The position numbers were made by a program, and so were the translations under genes. A stretch of DNA of 43,480 nt from Sulfuricurvum sp. (GTDB lineage Bacteria > Campylobacterota > Campylobacteria > Campylobacterales > Sulfurimonadaceae). The stretch is taken from contig JAUYUB010000012.1 of the NCBI GenBank assembly GCA_030692765.1, positions 1-43,480 of the forward strand, written 5' to 3'. The notes under the pieces were generated by a model that was not told the DNA's origin, did no database searches, and saw only the letters and a list, made by a program, of their open reading frames with translations. Shown piece by piece: positions 15,975 through 24,960 of this stretch (positions are counted from its first letter, which is position 1; each line of letters begins with the position of its first letter).

Positions 15975-16982
15975 TTACAGCGGGAGTGCATCAGAGTACA
16001 GCGGGAGTTCTAAATGAATCGGAGTTTTCTTTCGAGCAGTTGGCTTGGTTCGCGGTTTTTTTGTTTTTTGTTTTTTCTGGAGATACATGGCAATATCAGC
16101 AGCTTTTATAAGGGAATCGGCATCGGCTGCATCATCGGGGTAGATAGCCATCCCAATGCTCGCGTTGGCTATCAATGAGGTCTCATTATTCAAAATAATC
16201 GGTTCTGAAATGGCAAACTCAATGGCTGTAAGGACAGATTGAATGTGTTCCTCTCCTTCTACGTCTTCAATAATGATGATGAATTCATCCCCTCCAAAAC
16301 GGCTAATGGTATCACTGTTGCGTAAACAAGCACGAAGTGCAGACGCAATTCCTATGAGTATTTTGTCGCCGGCTTCATGTCCATACTGATCGTTTATAGG
16401 TTTAAAATCGTTCAGATCAATAAAATACAGGGCGATTTTGGAACCGGCGCGTCGTGCACGATCAATGGCGTGATGAAGTCGATCGTCCATAACCGCACGG
16501 TTGGTTACACCGGTGAGTGGATCGTGGCATGCTTGATGGGTCAAAGTGGATACGTGAGAAGTAATTTCGGTAATGTCTCGCGCAGTACAGAGTATCCCCG
16601 GATAATTTTGATTAATTCGGCTGTTATGCCATTCACAAAAGATTTCTTTTTTCCCCTGCGTAAGATTGAAATTTTTAGAGTCGCTTTTTCCCTCTTGCAG
16701 CGCTTTTTGCAAAGCAGAATAGACATGTCCTCGATCTTTCAGGGGAACAATCAGGTCAATAACAGGTTGCCCGAGGGCTTCGGATTCATTCCATCCGAAG
16801 ATAATTTGTGCGCTTGTATTCCATCCCACAATGTTAAAGTTTTCGTCGAGTTCAACGAGTGCTGAAGGAGAAGATTGAAAAAGAGCATGGTATCGATTAT
16901 TGTCAGGGCTGGAGCGTTTGATCAAATAGATGATCCATCCAGCCATGGCAATACAGATAAGAGAAATAGCTATCGTTATCAA
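15975..16982 (-). CDS. Membrane-anchored PAS-GGDEF diguanylate cyclase
   Basis: A 335-residue protein that should make the second messenger cyclic di-GMP. It has one N-terminal membrane helix (residues 2-21), a PAS sensor domain (about 28-142) and a GGDEF domain (about 145-305). The active site G-G-D-E-F is intact at 230-234. R221-x-x-D224 five residues upstream is a standard inhibitory I-site, so product feedback is expected. The C-terminal tail is Lys/Arg/Thr rich, with many lysines and prolines, and is probably disordered. The very short periplasmic part suggests that the PAS domain senses a cytoplasmic signal. Confidence 0.9.
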   Translation of the reverse strand: MITIAISLICIAMAGWIIYLIKRSSPDNNRYHALFQSSPSALVELDENFNIVGWNTSAQIIFGWNESEALGQPVIDLIVPLKDRGHVYSALQKALQEGKSDSKNFNLTQGKKEIFCEWHNSRINQNYPGILCTARDITEITSHVSTLTHQACHDPLTGVTNRAVMDDRLHHAIDRARRAGSKIALYFIDLNDFKPINDQYGHEAGDKILIGIASALRACLRNSDTISRFGGDEFIIIIEDVEGEEHIQSVLTAIEFAISEPIILNNETSLIANASIGMAIYPDDAADADSLIKAADIAMYLQKKQKTKKPRTKPTARKKTPIHLELPLYSDALPL

Positions 16983-17169
16983 AGAATTGGTTTAAAGCAC
17001 GAGTCAATGGTTCGCGAAGCAGTTATCCTGATAAAAAAAGTGATAAATATGCAGGAACTCATTGGAACGGGCAATATCCTATAAATAATTTACTGATATT
17101 GTATAGCGTTAAAAATAATTTCTTGATTAATCTTATGCGTTAGTTAATGTTTAATTGCAATTCAAGCGA

Positions 17170-18054
17170 TTATTTACGTCCGATAATGTCAAAAATATTG
17201 ATCCCATCGGGAAGTTTTACTTCACCGTCACGAAAGCTTCGGGTGTGACCAATAATGCGTTTGAAATGTTTTCTCAGATGGAAGGCATCGGGAACATTGG
17301 GACGGAACCAATCGCCTTTGGCACTAAAGAGCCAATCGATTCCTGATTTAATATCCAGGAGTGTGTAGTTATCGGTTTGAATGAGATACTGAATCTGACG
17401 GGCCCAGCTCATGACATCAAACGGCTCTTCAAACTGCGGATCAACAGAAGCCAGACGGCGGATAAAATACTGTGCTATCTCGAATTGCCCACTGGAAGGT
17501 TTGCTCTCTTCGAGCTGTGATGGGGTAGCCAGTGCGGGAGCGTTGGAAGAGAGCGATCGGCGAATCCACCGCTCAAATTCGGAGTGCCAATCAAACGAAC
17601 GGCGATTTTCACTGCGCTGATAGAGGTTGAAGTCATCGAAAAGTTCACGGCGCAGACCTTCACGGTCGCAGGCTTCCAGGGCATATACGTGGAGCTCTTG
17701 GAATGCTTCGTTGGAGAGATTGAGATAATAGTTGCTGTCACTGTATTGGGTTGCAAGATTTGCGGATACGGCACTGCTTTGGATGGTTTGAATCGGCTCT
17801 AAAACGTAAAGAATCATGACACCCTCAGAGGTTTTTTCACGAATTGTTTTGAGAATTTTTTTGGCGGTGAGGGCATCGAGAGCATGAACGACTTCTTTGC
17901 TACTGTGACGCAAATGTTGGGCCAAGAAGGATGAACTTAAGGGTTTGAACTTCTCCCCCCATGTAAAACCGTGACGAACGATCAGAGGAAGAAGTGCACG
18001 TTCCAAGAGGCTGAGGTCCTCACGGTCGATGAGCGATACAGGAAGAGTGATCAT
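17170..18054 (-). CDS. Protein of unknown function with a possible winged-helix N-terminus
   Basis: A 294-residue cytoplasmic protein. Residues about 10-75 look like a winged-helix DNA-binding domain: L-S-L-L-E-R-A-L-L-P-L-I, then a recognition-like S-S-S-F-L-A-Q-H-L-R-H-S-S-K-E-V-V-H-A-L, then a beta-wing. The middle is helical and charged. The C-terminus (about 225-294) has an Arg/Lys/His-rich helix, L-R-K-H-F-K-R-I-I. The arrangement recalls replication-initiation or DnaD/DnaT-like proteins, but I cannot assign a family. It overlaps the upstream gene by 4 nt (ATGA), so the two are a coupled pair that probably works together. Confidence 0.6.
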   Translation of the reverse strand: MITLPVSLIDREDLSLLERALLPLIVRHGFTWGEKFKPLSSSFLAQHLRHSSKEVVHALDALTAKKILKTIREKTSEGVMILYVLEPIQTIQSSAVSANLATQYSDSNYYLNLSNEAFQELHVYALEACDREGLRRELFDDFNLYQRSENRRSFDWHSEFERWIRRSLSSNAPALATPSQLEESKPSSGQFEIAQYFIRRLASVDPQFEEPFDVMSWARQIQYLIQTDNYTLLDIKSGIDWLFSAKGDWFRPNVPDAFHLRKHFKRIIGHTRSFRDGEVKLPDGINIFDIIGRK

Positions 18055-18671
18055 AACTGCTTAGAACCAAGGATCGCTTGTGTTGTATGGGAAATGCTTT
18101 GGGTATTTTTAGCACGCTCCCTCTCAATGAGCAAATCTGAATATTCACGCTCGATACGCGCTTCAAACAATCCTCTGTCCAAGGTGACATAGTCGTAAAT
18201 CCATTGTTTTGTAACGTTGCGAATCACATCGATGTCGAGTGAATCCAGCAACAACTCTGCTGAATCAGCCCGCTTGATCGACGTGAATTTAACGTTTTCA
18301 AATCGTGCCAGGGCGCTGTGCTGTGCATTGCGCTCCTCGGTGATGCTGCGGCGCAGATCGTACATGAGATTGTAAAGTTTTTGAGTACGCTCTTTGGCTT
18401 CTTGGGCTAGCGGAGAGAGCTGTTCTTCGATGAGTTCTTGCGCAATGAGAGCAATTTTTTCAATTCCTGTTTTGAAGGCAAGGGTACGCGTAGAGAGGCG
18501 ATGAAGAAAGTCGCTGTAGCGTGTGACGGCTATGGGCCGGATCAGCTCATCGATGTGGGAGCGTAAAAAAACGTCCTCTTCTATTTTGAAATAGTTCATA
18601 AGCGAACTGACAAACTGTGCACGAATCTGATCATTGGTCGGGGTGTAATGTTCCATAAAAAAGTGTAACAT
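18051..18671 (-). CDS. Helical protein of unknown function, partner of the following winged-helix-like gene
   Basis: A 206-residue, all-helical, charged cytoplasmic protein without recognised motifs. It has long amphipathic helices around residues 70-115 and 160-190. Two starts are possible, 18671 and 18656 (MEHYTPT); neither has a convincing ribosome-binding site. It is the first gene of a two-gene unit and is divergent from the histidine kinase gene across 125 nt. Confidence 0.55.
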   Translation of the reverse strand: MLHFFMEHYTPTNDQIRAQFVSSLMNYFKIEEDVFLRSHIDELIRPIAVTRYSDFLHRLSTRTLAFKTGIEKIALIAQELIEEQLSPLAQEAKERTQKLYNLMYDLRRSITEERNAQHSALARFENVKFTSIKRADSAELLLDSLDIDVIRNVTKQWIYDYVTLDRGLFEARIEREYSDLLIERERAKNTQSISHTTQAILGSKQL

Positions 18672-18755
18672 GTCCAGCCAAAAGATGAGATTAAAAAATG
18701 CACAATAAAGTAAGAAGAATAGTATCTTGGTTTTTTAAGGTTTATTTCGATTAAT

Positions 18756-18761
18756 TATAAT
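18756..18761 (+). promoter_or_regulatory. Candidate -10 element for the histidine kinase operon
   Basis: TATAAT in AT-rich DNA, 35 nt before the ATG at 18797. No clear -35 hexamer is present; runs of T upstream fit the epsilonproteobacterial style. Confidence 0.5.
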
Positions 18762-18796
18762 ATCATATACAAAAAATAGAATAAAAAAGGGTGGTC

Positions 18797-20392
18797 ATGT
18801 CAAAGCAAGAGGCTGAATTGATAACGATTGCAACGATCAAGAAGCGATTGAACGACAAGGATCTCCAGTGTCATTATTATGAAGCTATCGTCAACTCAAC
18901 GAAAGATATGATTGCTCTGACAGACGGGGAACGTATCATTGATGCGAATACATCAATGATACATACTTGCCATTTGATGGGAAAAACGATTTTTTCAGAC
19001 GATTTCAGTTTTTCGGATTTTTTTGTACGCATTGATAAGTTTGGTTATATCTATGAAGGGTATCATAATAAGAGATGGTATGAACTTGCATTGGAATGTA
19101 GTGACGAGGGTTGTCGGGTTGGAATAATGAACAGTAACGCAATGCATTCATTTAATCTAACATTGACACGGTTAGAGCCTTTTGAAGCGATATATGTCAT
19201 GACACTAACCGATGTGACAAGCCTAATGGGGTATAAGACAACGCTGGAAGAGGGGATTAAAAGCAGTATGAAAGATCGGGATAGAACACAGTTTCTACTC
19301 CGTCAATACGATAAAGCGATTGACTCGGCGACACTTGTGTATAAGTGTGACTTGAATGGTGTAATCAGTTATGTTAACAAAGCATTGAGTAAGGTGCTCT
19401 TGTATGGATATGGTGAATTGATTGGTAAGAATATTTCCATTTTTCGTGGGCCGTCTATCAGCGATATAGAGTACAGCGCAACATGGGATAAGTTAAGACA
19501 AGGGAAAATACACAGAGCAATTTTAGAAAATATAGATAAACTCGGAGGAATACACTATTTTGATGTGACGATGGTACCGATTCATGATGAGAATGGTGCT
19601 ATAGTGGAGTTTCTTTCTCTTCGTCACGAGATTACTGAGGTGATGGAAGCAAAAGAGGAAGCGCTTAAAACACTTCAGGAAAAAAATAAATTTTTTGATC
19701 AAGTCTCTCATGAACTGCGCACACCCCTCAATGCGATTATTAATTTTACCGATCAAGCGCTTGAAAGCTTTGATGAGATTTTTTTAGACGAGGAAAGCCG
19801 TGATTTGGTTCGCATGTACATTGAACGATCGCATAAAAATTCGCAGCATCTTTTGCATTTAATAAATTCACTCTTAGATATGGCAAAACTACGAGCTGGA
19901 AAAGAAAAGTATGAGATGGTTGTTATCAATATCGTCACATTTGTGCAGGATGTCTATGAAGCAACGGATGCGCTCAATGACAAGACTACTGTAGAATATC
20001 TGCTGGAACTTCCAGAAAAAGATATCTTTGTTAAAGGAGATGTGCTTCGGTTACGTCAGGTTTTGGGCAATCTTGTCTCCAATGCACTAAAATTCACCGA
20101 ACGGGGATATGTACGTTTACGTGTCAAGGAGCGTGATGATGAGTGTTTGATAGAAATTGAAGACACTGGACGTGGGATTTCTGAAGATAAGCTTGATCGT
20201 ATTTTTGAACCGTTTGAGCAGGTAGGTACCCATGATCAAGGAACAGGTCTTGGTCTTGGAATTGTGAGCGAATACATCAAGGGGATGGGGATGCGGTTGG
20301 ATGTCATCTCCTCCGTGGGAGAGGGAAGCTGTTTTACGCTCAAGATAACCATAATAAAACAACCAAATGGGGATGAAACATGGAAAATTTAA
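18797..20392 (+). CDS. Soluble PAS-domain sensor histidine kinase
   Basis: A 531-residue cytoplasmic kinase without a membrane segment. Residues 1-150 look like a degenerate PAS-like region, 174-285 form a clear PAS domain (S-Y-V-N-K-A-L-S at 191-198, G-K-N near 210) and a short coiled linker follows. The HisKA domain has phospho-accepting H305 in S-H-E-L-R-T-P-L-N-A. The HATPase domain has the N box N425-x-x-S-N-A-L-K-F-T, the G1 box D-T-G-R-G-I and the G2 box G-T-G-L-G-L-G-I. The ATG at 18797 is preferred to the GTG at 18791. Its end overlaps the response-regulator gene by 13 nt, so the pair is translationally coupled. There is no receiver domain in the protein itself. Confidence 0.9.
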   Translation: MSKQEAELITIATIKKRLNDKDLQCHYYEAIVNSTKDMIALTDGERIIDANTSMIHTCHLMGKTIFSDDFSFSDFFVRIDKFGYIYEGYHNKRWYELALECSDEGCRVGIMNSNAMHSFNLTLTRLEPFEAIYVMTLTDVTSLMGYKTTLEEGIKSSMKDRDRTQFLLRQYDKAIDSATLVYKCDLNGVISYVNKALSKVLLYGYGELIGKNISIFRGPSISDIEYSATWDKLRQGKIHRAILENIDKLGGIHYFDVTMVPIHDENGAIVEFLSLRHEITEVMEAKEEALKTLQEKNKFFDQVSHELRTPLNAIINFTDQALESFDEIFLDEESRDLVRMYIERSHKNSQHLLHLINSLLDMAKLRAGKEKYEMVVINIVTFVQDVYEATDALNDKTTVEYLLELPEKDIFVKGDVLRLRQVLGNLVSNALKFTERGYVRLRVKERDDECLIEIEDTGRGISEDKLDRIFEPFEQVGTHDQGTGLGLGIVSEYIKGMGMRLDVISSVGEGSCFTLKITIIKQPNGDETWKI

Positions 20393-21828
20393 AGCTGCTA
20401 ATTGTTGACGATGTGGAAGACAATCGGCTTGTCCTGCGTGCTATTTGCCGTAAATTAGACGGCTTTGAAATTTTTGAAGCCGTAGACGGGCAGGATGCCG
20501 TTGAAAAGTGTGAAGAACTACGCCCGCATATCATCCTCATGGATATTATGATGCCGCGCTTGGATGGATTTCAGGCTGCAAAAATCATAAAAGACCGCTA
20601 CCCTGATACGATTATTATGGCCGTTACGGCTGTTATTGATCCAAAGATGGAAGCGAATATGGCCCAAATCGGTGTGGCGGCATACATTCGAAAGCCTATT
20701 GACAAAGATCTTCTGCGTATAAAACTTCAAAGTTATGCAGGTGTCCTCAGTGTCGGAGGGGATGAAAAAAAGATGTTCTCAAATAACATTGTCCTCAATC
20801 CGTTTAGTGAAGACATCCGCAGTTTTAAAACCATTTTTAGTATTCACAGCGTGGAAGCAATTATGGATTTTGGAATATGGATATTGGCCCGTTTTGAGTG
20901 TGCGCATGCTACGGTTTGTACTAATATTGATATGATTATTGAGTTGATTTATGAGCTTGTGAACCAAGAGCTTAAAAACAAAATTACGGTAACTATCACG
21001 ATTGAAGAGAGCTTTGAAGAAGTATTTATACATGCGTCATTGCCAAAGAAAGTGGTGCGTACTGCGGCAATGGAACATCTGATTTGCGGACTTGGGAGTG
21101 CTTGTTTGATTACAGAACCAATGGTGGCGTTTCGTATCAGCATAATTGCGAATGACGGAGAAAATAAAGGATGCGCACTCGCGTCTCCTGTGCCTAATGT
21201 GTGTGAAATAACCACTGCGGATCAAGAGCCTGTTATCTCCAAGAAGCAAGTGGTTGTTCCTGAGATAAAGGTGGAAGTACCTGAAAAGAGCGTAGAGTTG
21301 CGCACGGTCGGTGCTGCAGAGCATCAAGTTTTGCGTGAGAGTTTTGCGGAAAAAATGAATGCAAAAGATTATGTTGACAGTATCGACAGCGATGCATTTG
21401 GCGAGGTAAGTGATTTGCGTGAAGCTGATTTGGAGTGGTCATCATGGCTGCACACGCTAACAGATGAACCAACCGAAGAAAACTTTCGACATTTTGCGAA
21501 TGAAGTGCTTGGGGCCTATTCGAATGCTATAAGTGCTTTGTATGAGTTCTCAGGTCTCGCGTATGCCATCATTTCACTTTCTACCCTGATCAAAGCAAAC
21601 ACCGGTATATTGATATGCGATGAGGTAAAACGTGCGAAAATATTAGAGTTTTTAGGCTACTTTAAAAATGACCTTTCATCGTGGATTGAGCATGTATTTG
21701 AGCTTCAAGATACGCAAGATATTCACTATCTTGATGGTTCTTTTTTCAGTTCATGCATGCAAATTGAATCAATTATTACCGGAACGGAAGTAGATTTGGG
21801 TGATGAAGGCGAAATAGAGTTTTTTTAA
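20380..21828 (+). CDS. Response regulator with a long unrecognised output region
   Basis: A 482-residue protein. Residues 1-120 are a complete receiver domain: acidic pocket D10-D11, phospho-accepting D55, T83 and K105. The remaining 360 residues are not a known DNA-binding or GGDEF output. Residues about 145-250 have alternating helices and strands (I-D-M-I-I-E-L-I-Y-E-L-V-N-Q, then a beta-rich stretch), loosely like a degenerate histidine-kinase ATPase fold. Residues about 280-320 form a Val/Lys/Glu-rich linker. The C-terminus (about 365-482) is a helical domain. Its neighbour upstream is almost certainly its kinase. The output is probably by protein contact. Confidence 0.8.
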   Translation: MENLKLLIVDDVEDNRLVLRAICRKLDGFEIFEAVDGQDAVEKCEELRPHIILMDIMMPRLDGFQAAKIIKDRYPDTIIMAVTAVIDPKMEANMAQIGVAAYIRKPIDKDLLRIKLQSYAGVLSVGGDEKKMFSNNIVLNPFSEDIRSFKTIFSIHSVEAIMDFGIWILARFECAHATVCTNIDMIIELIYELVNQELKNKITVTITIEESFEEVFIHASLPKKVVRTAAMEHLICGLGSACLITEPMVAFRISIIANDGENKGCALASPVPNVCEITTADQEPVISKKQVVVPEIKVEVPEKSVELRTVGAAEHQVLRESFAEKMNAKDYVDSIDSDAFGEVSDLREADLEWSSWLHTLTDEPTEENFRHFANEVLGAYSNAISALYEFSGLAYAIISLSTLIKANTGILICDEVKRAKILEFLGYFKNDLSSWIEHVFELQDTQDIHYLDGSFFSSCMQIESIITGTEVDLGDEGEIEFF

Positions 21829-21876
21829 TCCAAAATTTCGCTAAAATACTGTGGGCGTTATGGATGATGCCTAGAA

Positions 21877-23016
21877 ATGCTCATAAAGAGGCTCCCGTTG
21901 TTAACCATAAATTCTACTGTCATTCCTCATGGAGATGAAGATCTCGGAGATAACCTATTATACTATGATTATAATATTGACCATTTGCTCTCACTGGGGG
22001 CTAAGGGCCTTACGATGGAAGACGAAGCCTATGTGAGTGCTTTTCGTTCGTTTGAGGGAGAAGTATACGAGAACTACATTTATGAAAAATTACTCCGTTA
22101 TGCTGCCAATGAACCTCAAATCAAACAGTTTATTATCAAAGGTCCTCACAAGCACCGTACCCATGCGCAAAGCGATGCGCTCTCGGTGAGCTGGAAAGGG
22201 CAGATTATCTATCGTGCCCGTCATAAAGAGATCGGGGAGTTTGACGGATTGCTGTTTACCGACAAAGAGCTCTATTTTGTTGAAATGACTCTTGTTAAAT
22301 CAGTAAGCAACCTCAAAAAACGGCTTCGTAAAAAAAGGGCTTTGCTCGAAGTGCTTTTTCCCCGTTACAACGTTAAGGCGTTGTTGGTTCTCAATGAAGG
22401 GGCGACAGGGACATCCGAGCTTCCAGCGTATGCCAGTGTATGGATGACCGAGCCTTACAGTGCGCGTCATATCCTGGAAAGCCTCAGTACCCGCGCACCG
22501 CGCGCAGAGATCGTACGGGTCCAGAGCGACAAAATCGCCCATGCGGATGATTTGAAAGTCGCGGCGTTTAAATACTACAGTACGCTTACGTGGATGATGC
22601 GATCATTGCGCAACGGCGGCACTCCGGTGAATTGGGATTTTTTCCGTAAAAGTGCGACACAGCGGTATCACGATATTTATACCAAAGTCTATGTCGGGTA
22701 TATGAGTATCGAAGATTTTCAAACGCTTGCACCTAGTATTTCTTTTGAGGGGAGCAATGCAAAAAGAGCAATCGTTGCAATTGAAAAAGATCATTCTGGC
22801 GGTTATTTTCTGACATACTTTTTGCGCCATGCCGGAAAAAAACTCGATAATATCACAATTAGCGATGGGAATGCCAAAGCAGTTAAGAAAGATCCCTTGG
22901 GAATTACCCTCACAGAGATGAACCATCTGGACAAAGCAATGGATGAGAGTTTTTATCTCACTCTTGAGCAATTACGCGAGATTCAAAATACCCTTGCTAC
23001 TGTTACGCATAAATAA
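21877..23016 (+). CDS. Protein of unknown function with a possible PD-(D/E)XK-like core
   Basis: A 379-residue cytoplasmic protein of no family I can name. Residues about 115-150 read E-F-D-G-L-L-F, then Y-F-V-E-M-T, then basic helix K-K-R-L-R-K-K-R. A D...E-x-(K/T) arrangement on adjacent strands followed by a basic helix is how PD-(D/E)XK nuclease cores look, but the usual Lys is Thr here, so activity is doubtful. It is 48 nt downstream of the response regulator on the same strand and may be cotranscribed with it. The gene is convergent with the MBL-fold gene. Confidence 0.55.
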   Translation: MLIKRLPLLTINSTVIPHGDEDLGDNLLYYDYNIDHLLSLGAKGLTMEDEAYVSAFRSFEGEVYENYIYEKLLRYAANEPQIKQFIIKGPHKHRTHAQSDALSVSWKGQIIYRARHKEIGEFDGLLFTDKELYFVEMTLVKSVSNLKKRLRKKRALLEVLFPRYNVKALLVLNEGATGTSELPAYASVWMTEPYSARHILESLSTRAPRAEIVRVQSDKIAHADDLKVAAFKYYSTLTWMMRSLRNGGTPVNWDFFRKSATQRYHDIYTKVYVGYMSIEDFQTLAPSISFEGSNAKRAIVAIEKDHSGGYFLTYFLRHAGKKLDNITISDGNAKAVKKDPLGITLTEMNHLDKAMDESFYLTLEQLREIQNTLATVTHK

Positions 23017-23031
23017 AAGTCTGATTGACCT

Positions 23032-23952
23032 TTATAGGTCTACCCTGAAATTTAAACTAGTCGTAGAGAATCGGTAGATTTCCCCGATTTTTAGTGAACA
23101 GGTTGAAAAAGTGAAATTTTCCTTTGAGATACACTCTTCAAACCATTCTAGCGGTTCGTGCATGAGCTCATCTGAGAGATCAAATGTCCCATAGTGAATG
23201 GGAATGAGAGTCTTAGCCCCCAAGTCGGTAGCGGCCTGCAGTGCCTGAGGAGGGTTGAGATGATTGTGGCTCATAATCCACTCAGGTTTATAGGCTCCGA
23301 TAGGCAAAAAGGCTTCATCTATTTCAAAACGCTCCCCTATGGTTTTAAAATGATCTCCCATAGCGCTGTCTCCGCTGTGATAGAGGGTGTGTTGCTCATT
23401 TTGGATGACATACCCTCCCCACAATGCCTTATTGGTGTCAAATAGTGTCCGTTTGCTCCAATGCTTTGCAGGTGTCAGAGTAATAAACAATCCCCCGACC
23501 ATCAACGATTCCCACCACTCCATCTCAAAACACTGTTCACGGTCTACGAGCCCTTTCATGTAGCGCCAGAATCCTGAGGGGGCGACAATGATGAGGTCTG
23601 GATTTTGGGCGAGCAGAAATTTTACAGAAGCTTTATCATAGTGGTCGTAGTGCGCATGGGTTATGAGGACGATGTCTACTTTTAACGCCTCTTTGGACAG
23701 GGGGAGTGCAGTGAAACGCCGATGCATAGGAATGTTGCCCAAAACAGGATCGATAGCGATAGTTGTCTCTCCCAGTCGCATCCACAGTGTTGCATGTCCC
23801 ATCCACATGGCGTATTCGCCTTGCGGAAGGTGTGCATGGGTTTGAACGTTTAAAGCTTCTTGCTGCGGAGTTTTTTTGGATAGGTATTTAGAAAACTGCC
23901 ATCGAAGTATTTTGAAAAAAGGTATTTTTGGAGAAGTCATTTCTTTGGACAT
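23032..23952 (-). CDS. MBL-fold metallohydrolase of the NAPE-PLD/RomA type
   Basis: A 306-residue metallo-beta-lactamase-fold hydrolase. The zinc motif T-H-A-H-Y-D-H-Y-D is at about 98-106; further ligands are the His in T-P-A-K-H-W, the Asp in H-S-G-D-S-A and the His in I-P-I-H-Y-G. The W-M-G-H-A-T-L-W-M and D-P-V-L-G-N segments are typical of the NAPE-hydrolysing phospholipase D/RomA branch. No clear signal peptide is present, so a cytoplasmic location is likely. The substrate is unknown. It is transcribed alone, between two + strand genes. Confidence 0.8.
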   Translation of the reverse strand: MSKEMTSPKIPFFKILRWQFSKYLSKKTPQQEALNVQTHAHLPQGEYAMWMGHATLWMRLGETTIAIDPVLGNIPMHRRFTALPLSKEALKVDIVLITHAHYDHYDKASVKFLLAQNPDLIIVAPSGFWRYMKGLVDREQCFEMEWWESLMVGGLFITLTPAKHWSKRTLFDTNKALWGGYVIQNEQHTLYHSGDSAMGDHFKTIGERFEIDEAFLPIGAYKPEWIMSHNHLNPPQALQAATDLGAKTLIPIHYGTFDLSDELMHEPLEWFEECISKENFTFSTCSLKIGEIYRFSTTSLNFRVDL

Positions 23953-23988
23953 AAAAAGCTACTTCATAGTAAAATTGAATATAAATTG

Positions 23989-24016
23989 TATAATGAACAT
24001 TGTAGTATAACAATGT
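23989..24016 (+). promoter_or_regulatory. Candidate promoter and operator dyad upstream of the REC-HPt gene
   Basis: TATAAT at 23989-23994 is a consensus -10 element. Just after it, ACATTGT-N6-ACAATGT (23997-24016) is a perfect 7-bp dyad that would span the expected transcription start near 24001. The position suits a repressor operator. The ATG is 26 nt after the dyad. Confidence 0.5.
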
Positions 24017-24042
24017 ATTAACTTTGGTTAGGAAGCAATGTA

Positions 24043-24798
24043 ATGAAAATAGTGGTTTTGGATGACTCAACGACAGTATTATTAACAATGCGTGTGTTGC
24101 TGGAGGATCTTGGTGTTGAAGCTGATGATATTCTTACTTTTGAAGATGGACTTAAAGCACTTTCATTTATAGAGCAAAATGGTGCGGATATTATTTTCAG
24201 CGATATAAATATGCCGGGAATGAACGGATTTGAGTTTGTTGAAAAGCTGTTGGAAGTTTCGGCAAAATTTGTTTCTGTCTTATTCGTTGTCAGCGGGGAT
24301 GACACGGGGCACAGCGTAGGGCAAATGAAAAAAGTCGGAGGAAAGCGATTTATCCGGAAACCGATCAGCTCAAAGCATTTTAATCATTTTGTATTGCCGG
24401 AGATCAATAAGATCAAGAGCCGTCAAAATGAGCGTGTACCTGTAGAAGAAAAGAGTGCACCTCCTTTGGAAAAAGTTAATCAGTATAGTGTTAATTATGA
24501 AGAACTAGCCGAAAAAATGGGAATAAAGATTAAGCATATTCCACGACTCATGAACAGTTTTATGGATGAGTCTAAAGCCATTATGGAAAGCTTAGAAGAT
24601 GCCATTGAATACAAGTATTATGAGCAAATAGAAAAATATGCCCACTCGCTCAAAGGCAGTAGCGGCAATATGCATTTTCTTGATTTGTCTGAACTGTGTG
24701 CAATGATGGAGTTCGCTGCGCGGGAAGAAGATGCTATGTTTGACTATAAAGAGTATAGAGATAAGATCGCAGAAGAATTATCACGTATTGGGCTTTGA
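24043..24798 (+). CDS. REC-HPt phosphorelay protein
   Basis: A 251-residue protein with a receiver domain (about 1-125; D7-D8, phospho-accepting D54, S84, K106) joined by a charged linker (about 125-150) to an HPt domain (about 155-251) with phospho-accepting H201 in A-H-S-L-K-G-S-S-G-N-M. Such proteins pass phosphoryl groups between a kinase and a further receiver. No kinase is adjacent; the nearest is the hybrid-free kinase at 18797-20392, so a link with it is possible but unproven. TTAGGAAGCAATGTA precedes the ATG. Confidence 0.88.
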   Translation: MKIVVLDDSTTVLLTMRVLLEDLGVEADDILTFEDGLKALSFIEQNGADIIFSDINMPGMNGFEFVEKLLEVSAKFVSVLFVVSGDDTGHSVGQMKKVGGKRFIRKPISSKHFNHFVLPEINKIKSRQNERVPVEEKSAPPLEKVNQYSVNYEELAEKMGIKIKHIPRLMNSFMDESKAIMESLEDAIEYKYYEQIEKYAHSLKGSSGNMHFLDLSELCAMMEFAAREEDAMFDYKEYRDKIAEELSRIGL

Positions 24799-24845
24799 TT
24801 GCTGAATAAGTAAGTTATTGTGGAGTTTGTGTTGATGTGTTGTGA

Positions 24846-24933
24846 TGGCGGGCCACCAAGGATTTGAACCTTGGGAGGTTTAACCCTCGCCGGTTTTCAA
24901 GACCGGTGCATTCGACCACTCTGCCAGTGACCC
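24846..24933 (-). tRNA. tRNA-Ser (UGA)
   Basis: An 88-nt class II tRNA with a long variable arm. The acceptor is GGGTCAC/GTGGCCC, the discriminator is G and CCA is encoded. The anticodon loop CTTGAAA gives UGA. The D arm GCAGAG and T loop TTCAAAT are normal. Confidence 0.95.
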
Positions 24934-24960
24934 GCATAAAAATGAGTATATTTTACAATC

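Noticed and set aside
23027-23040. GACCT-TTAT-AGGTC as a bidirectional terminator between convergent genes
   Set aside because: Only 5 bp, with no T run on either side, and it overlaps the stop codon of the MBL-fold gene.
24847-24934. tRNA-Ser acceptor read as GCGGGTC/GGCCCGC
   Set aside because: It gives a wrong distance to the D arm and a C discriminator. Shifting to GGGTCAC/GTGGCCC gives a G discriminator and an encoded CCA.
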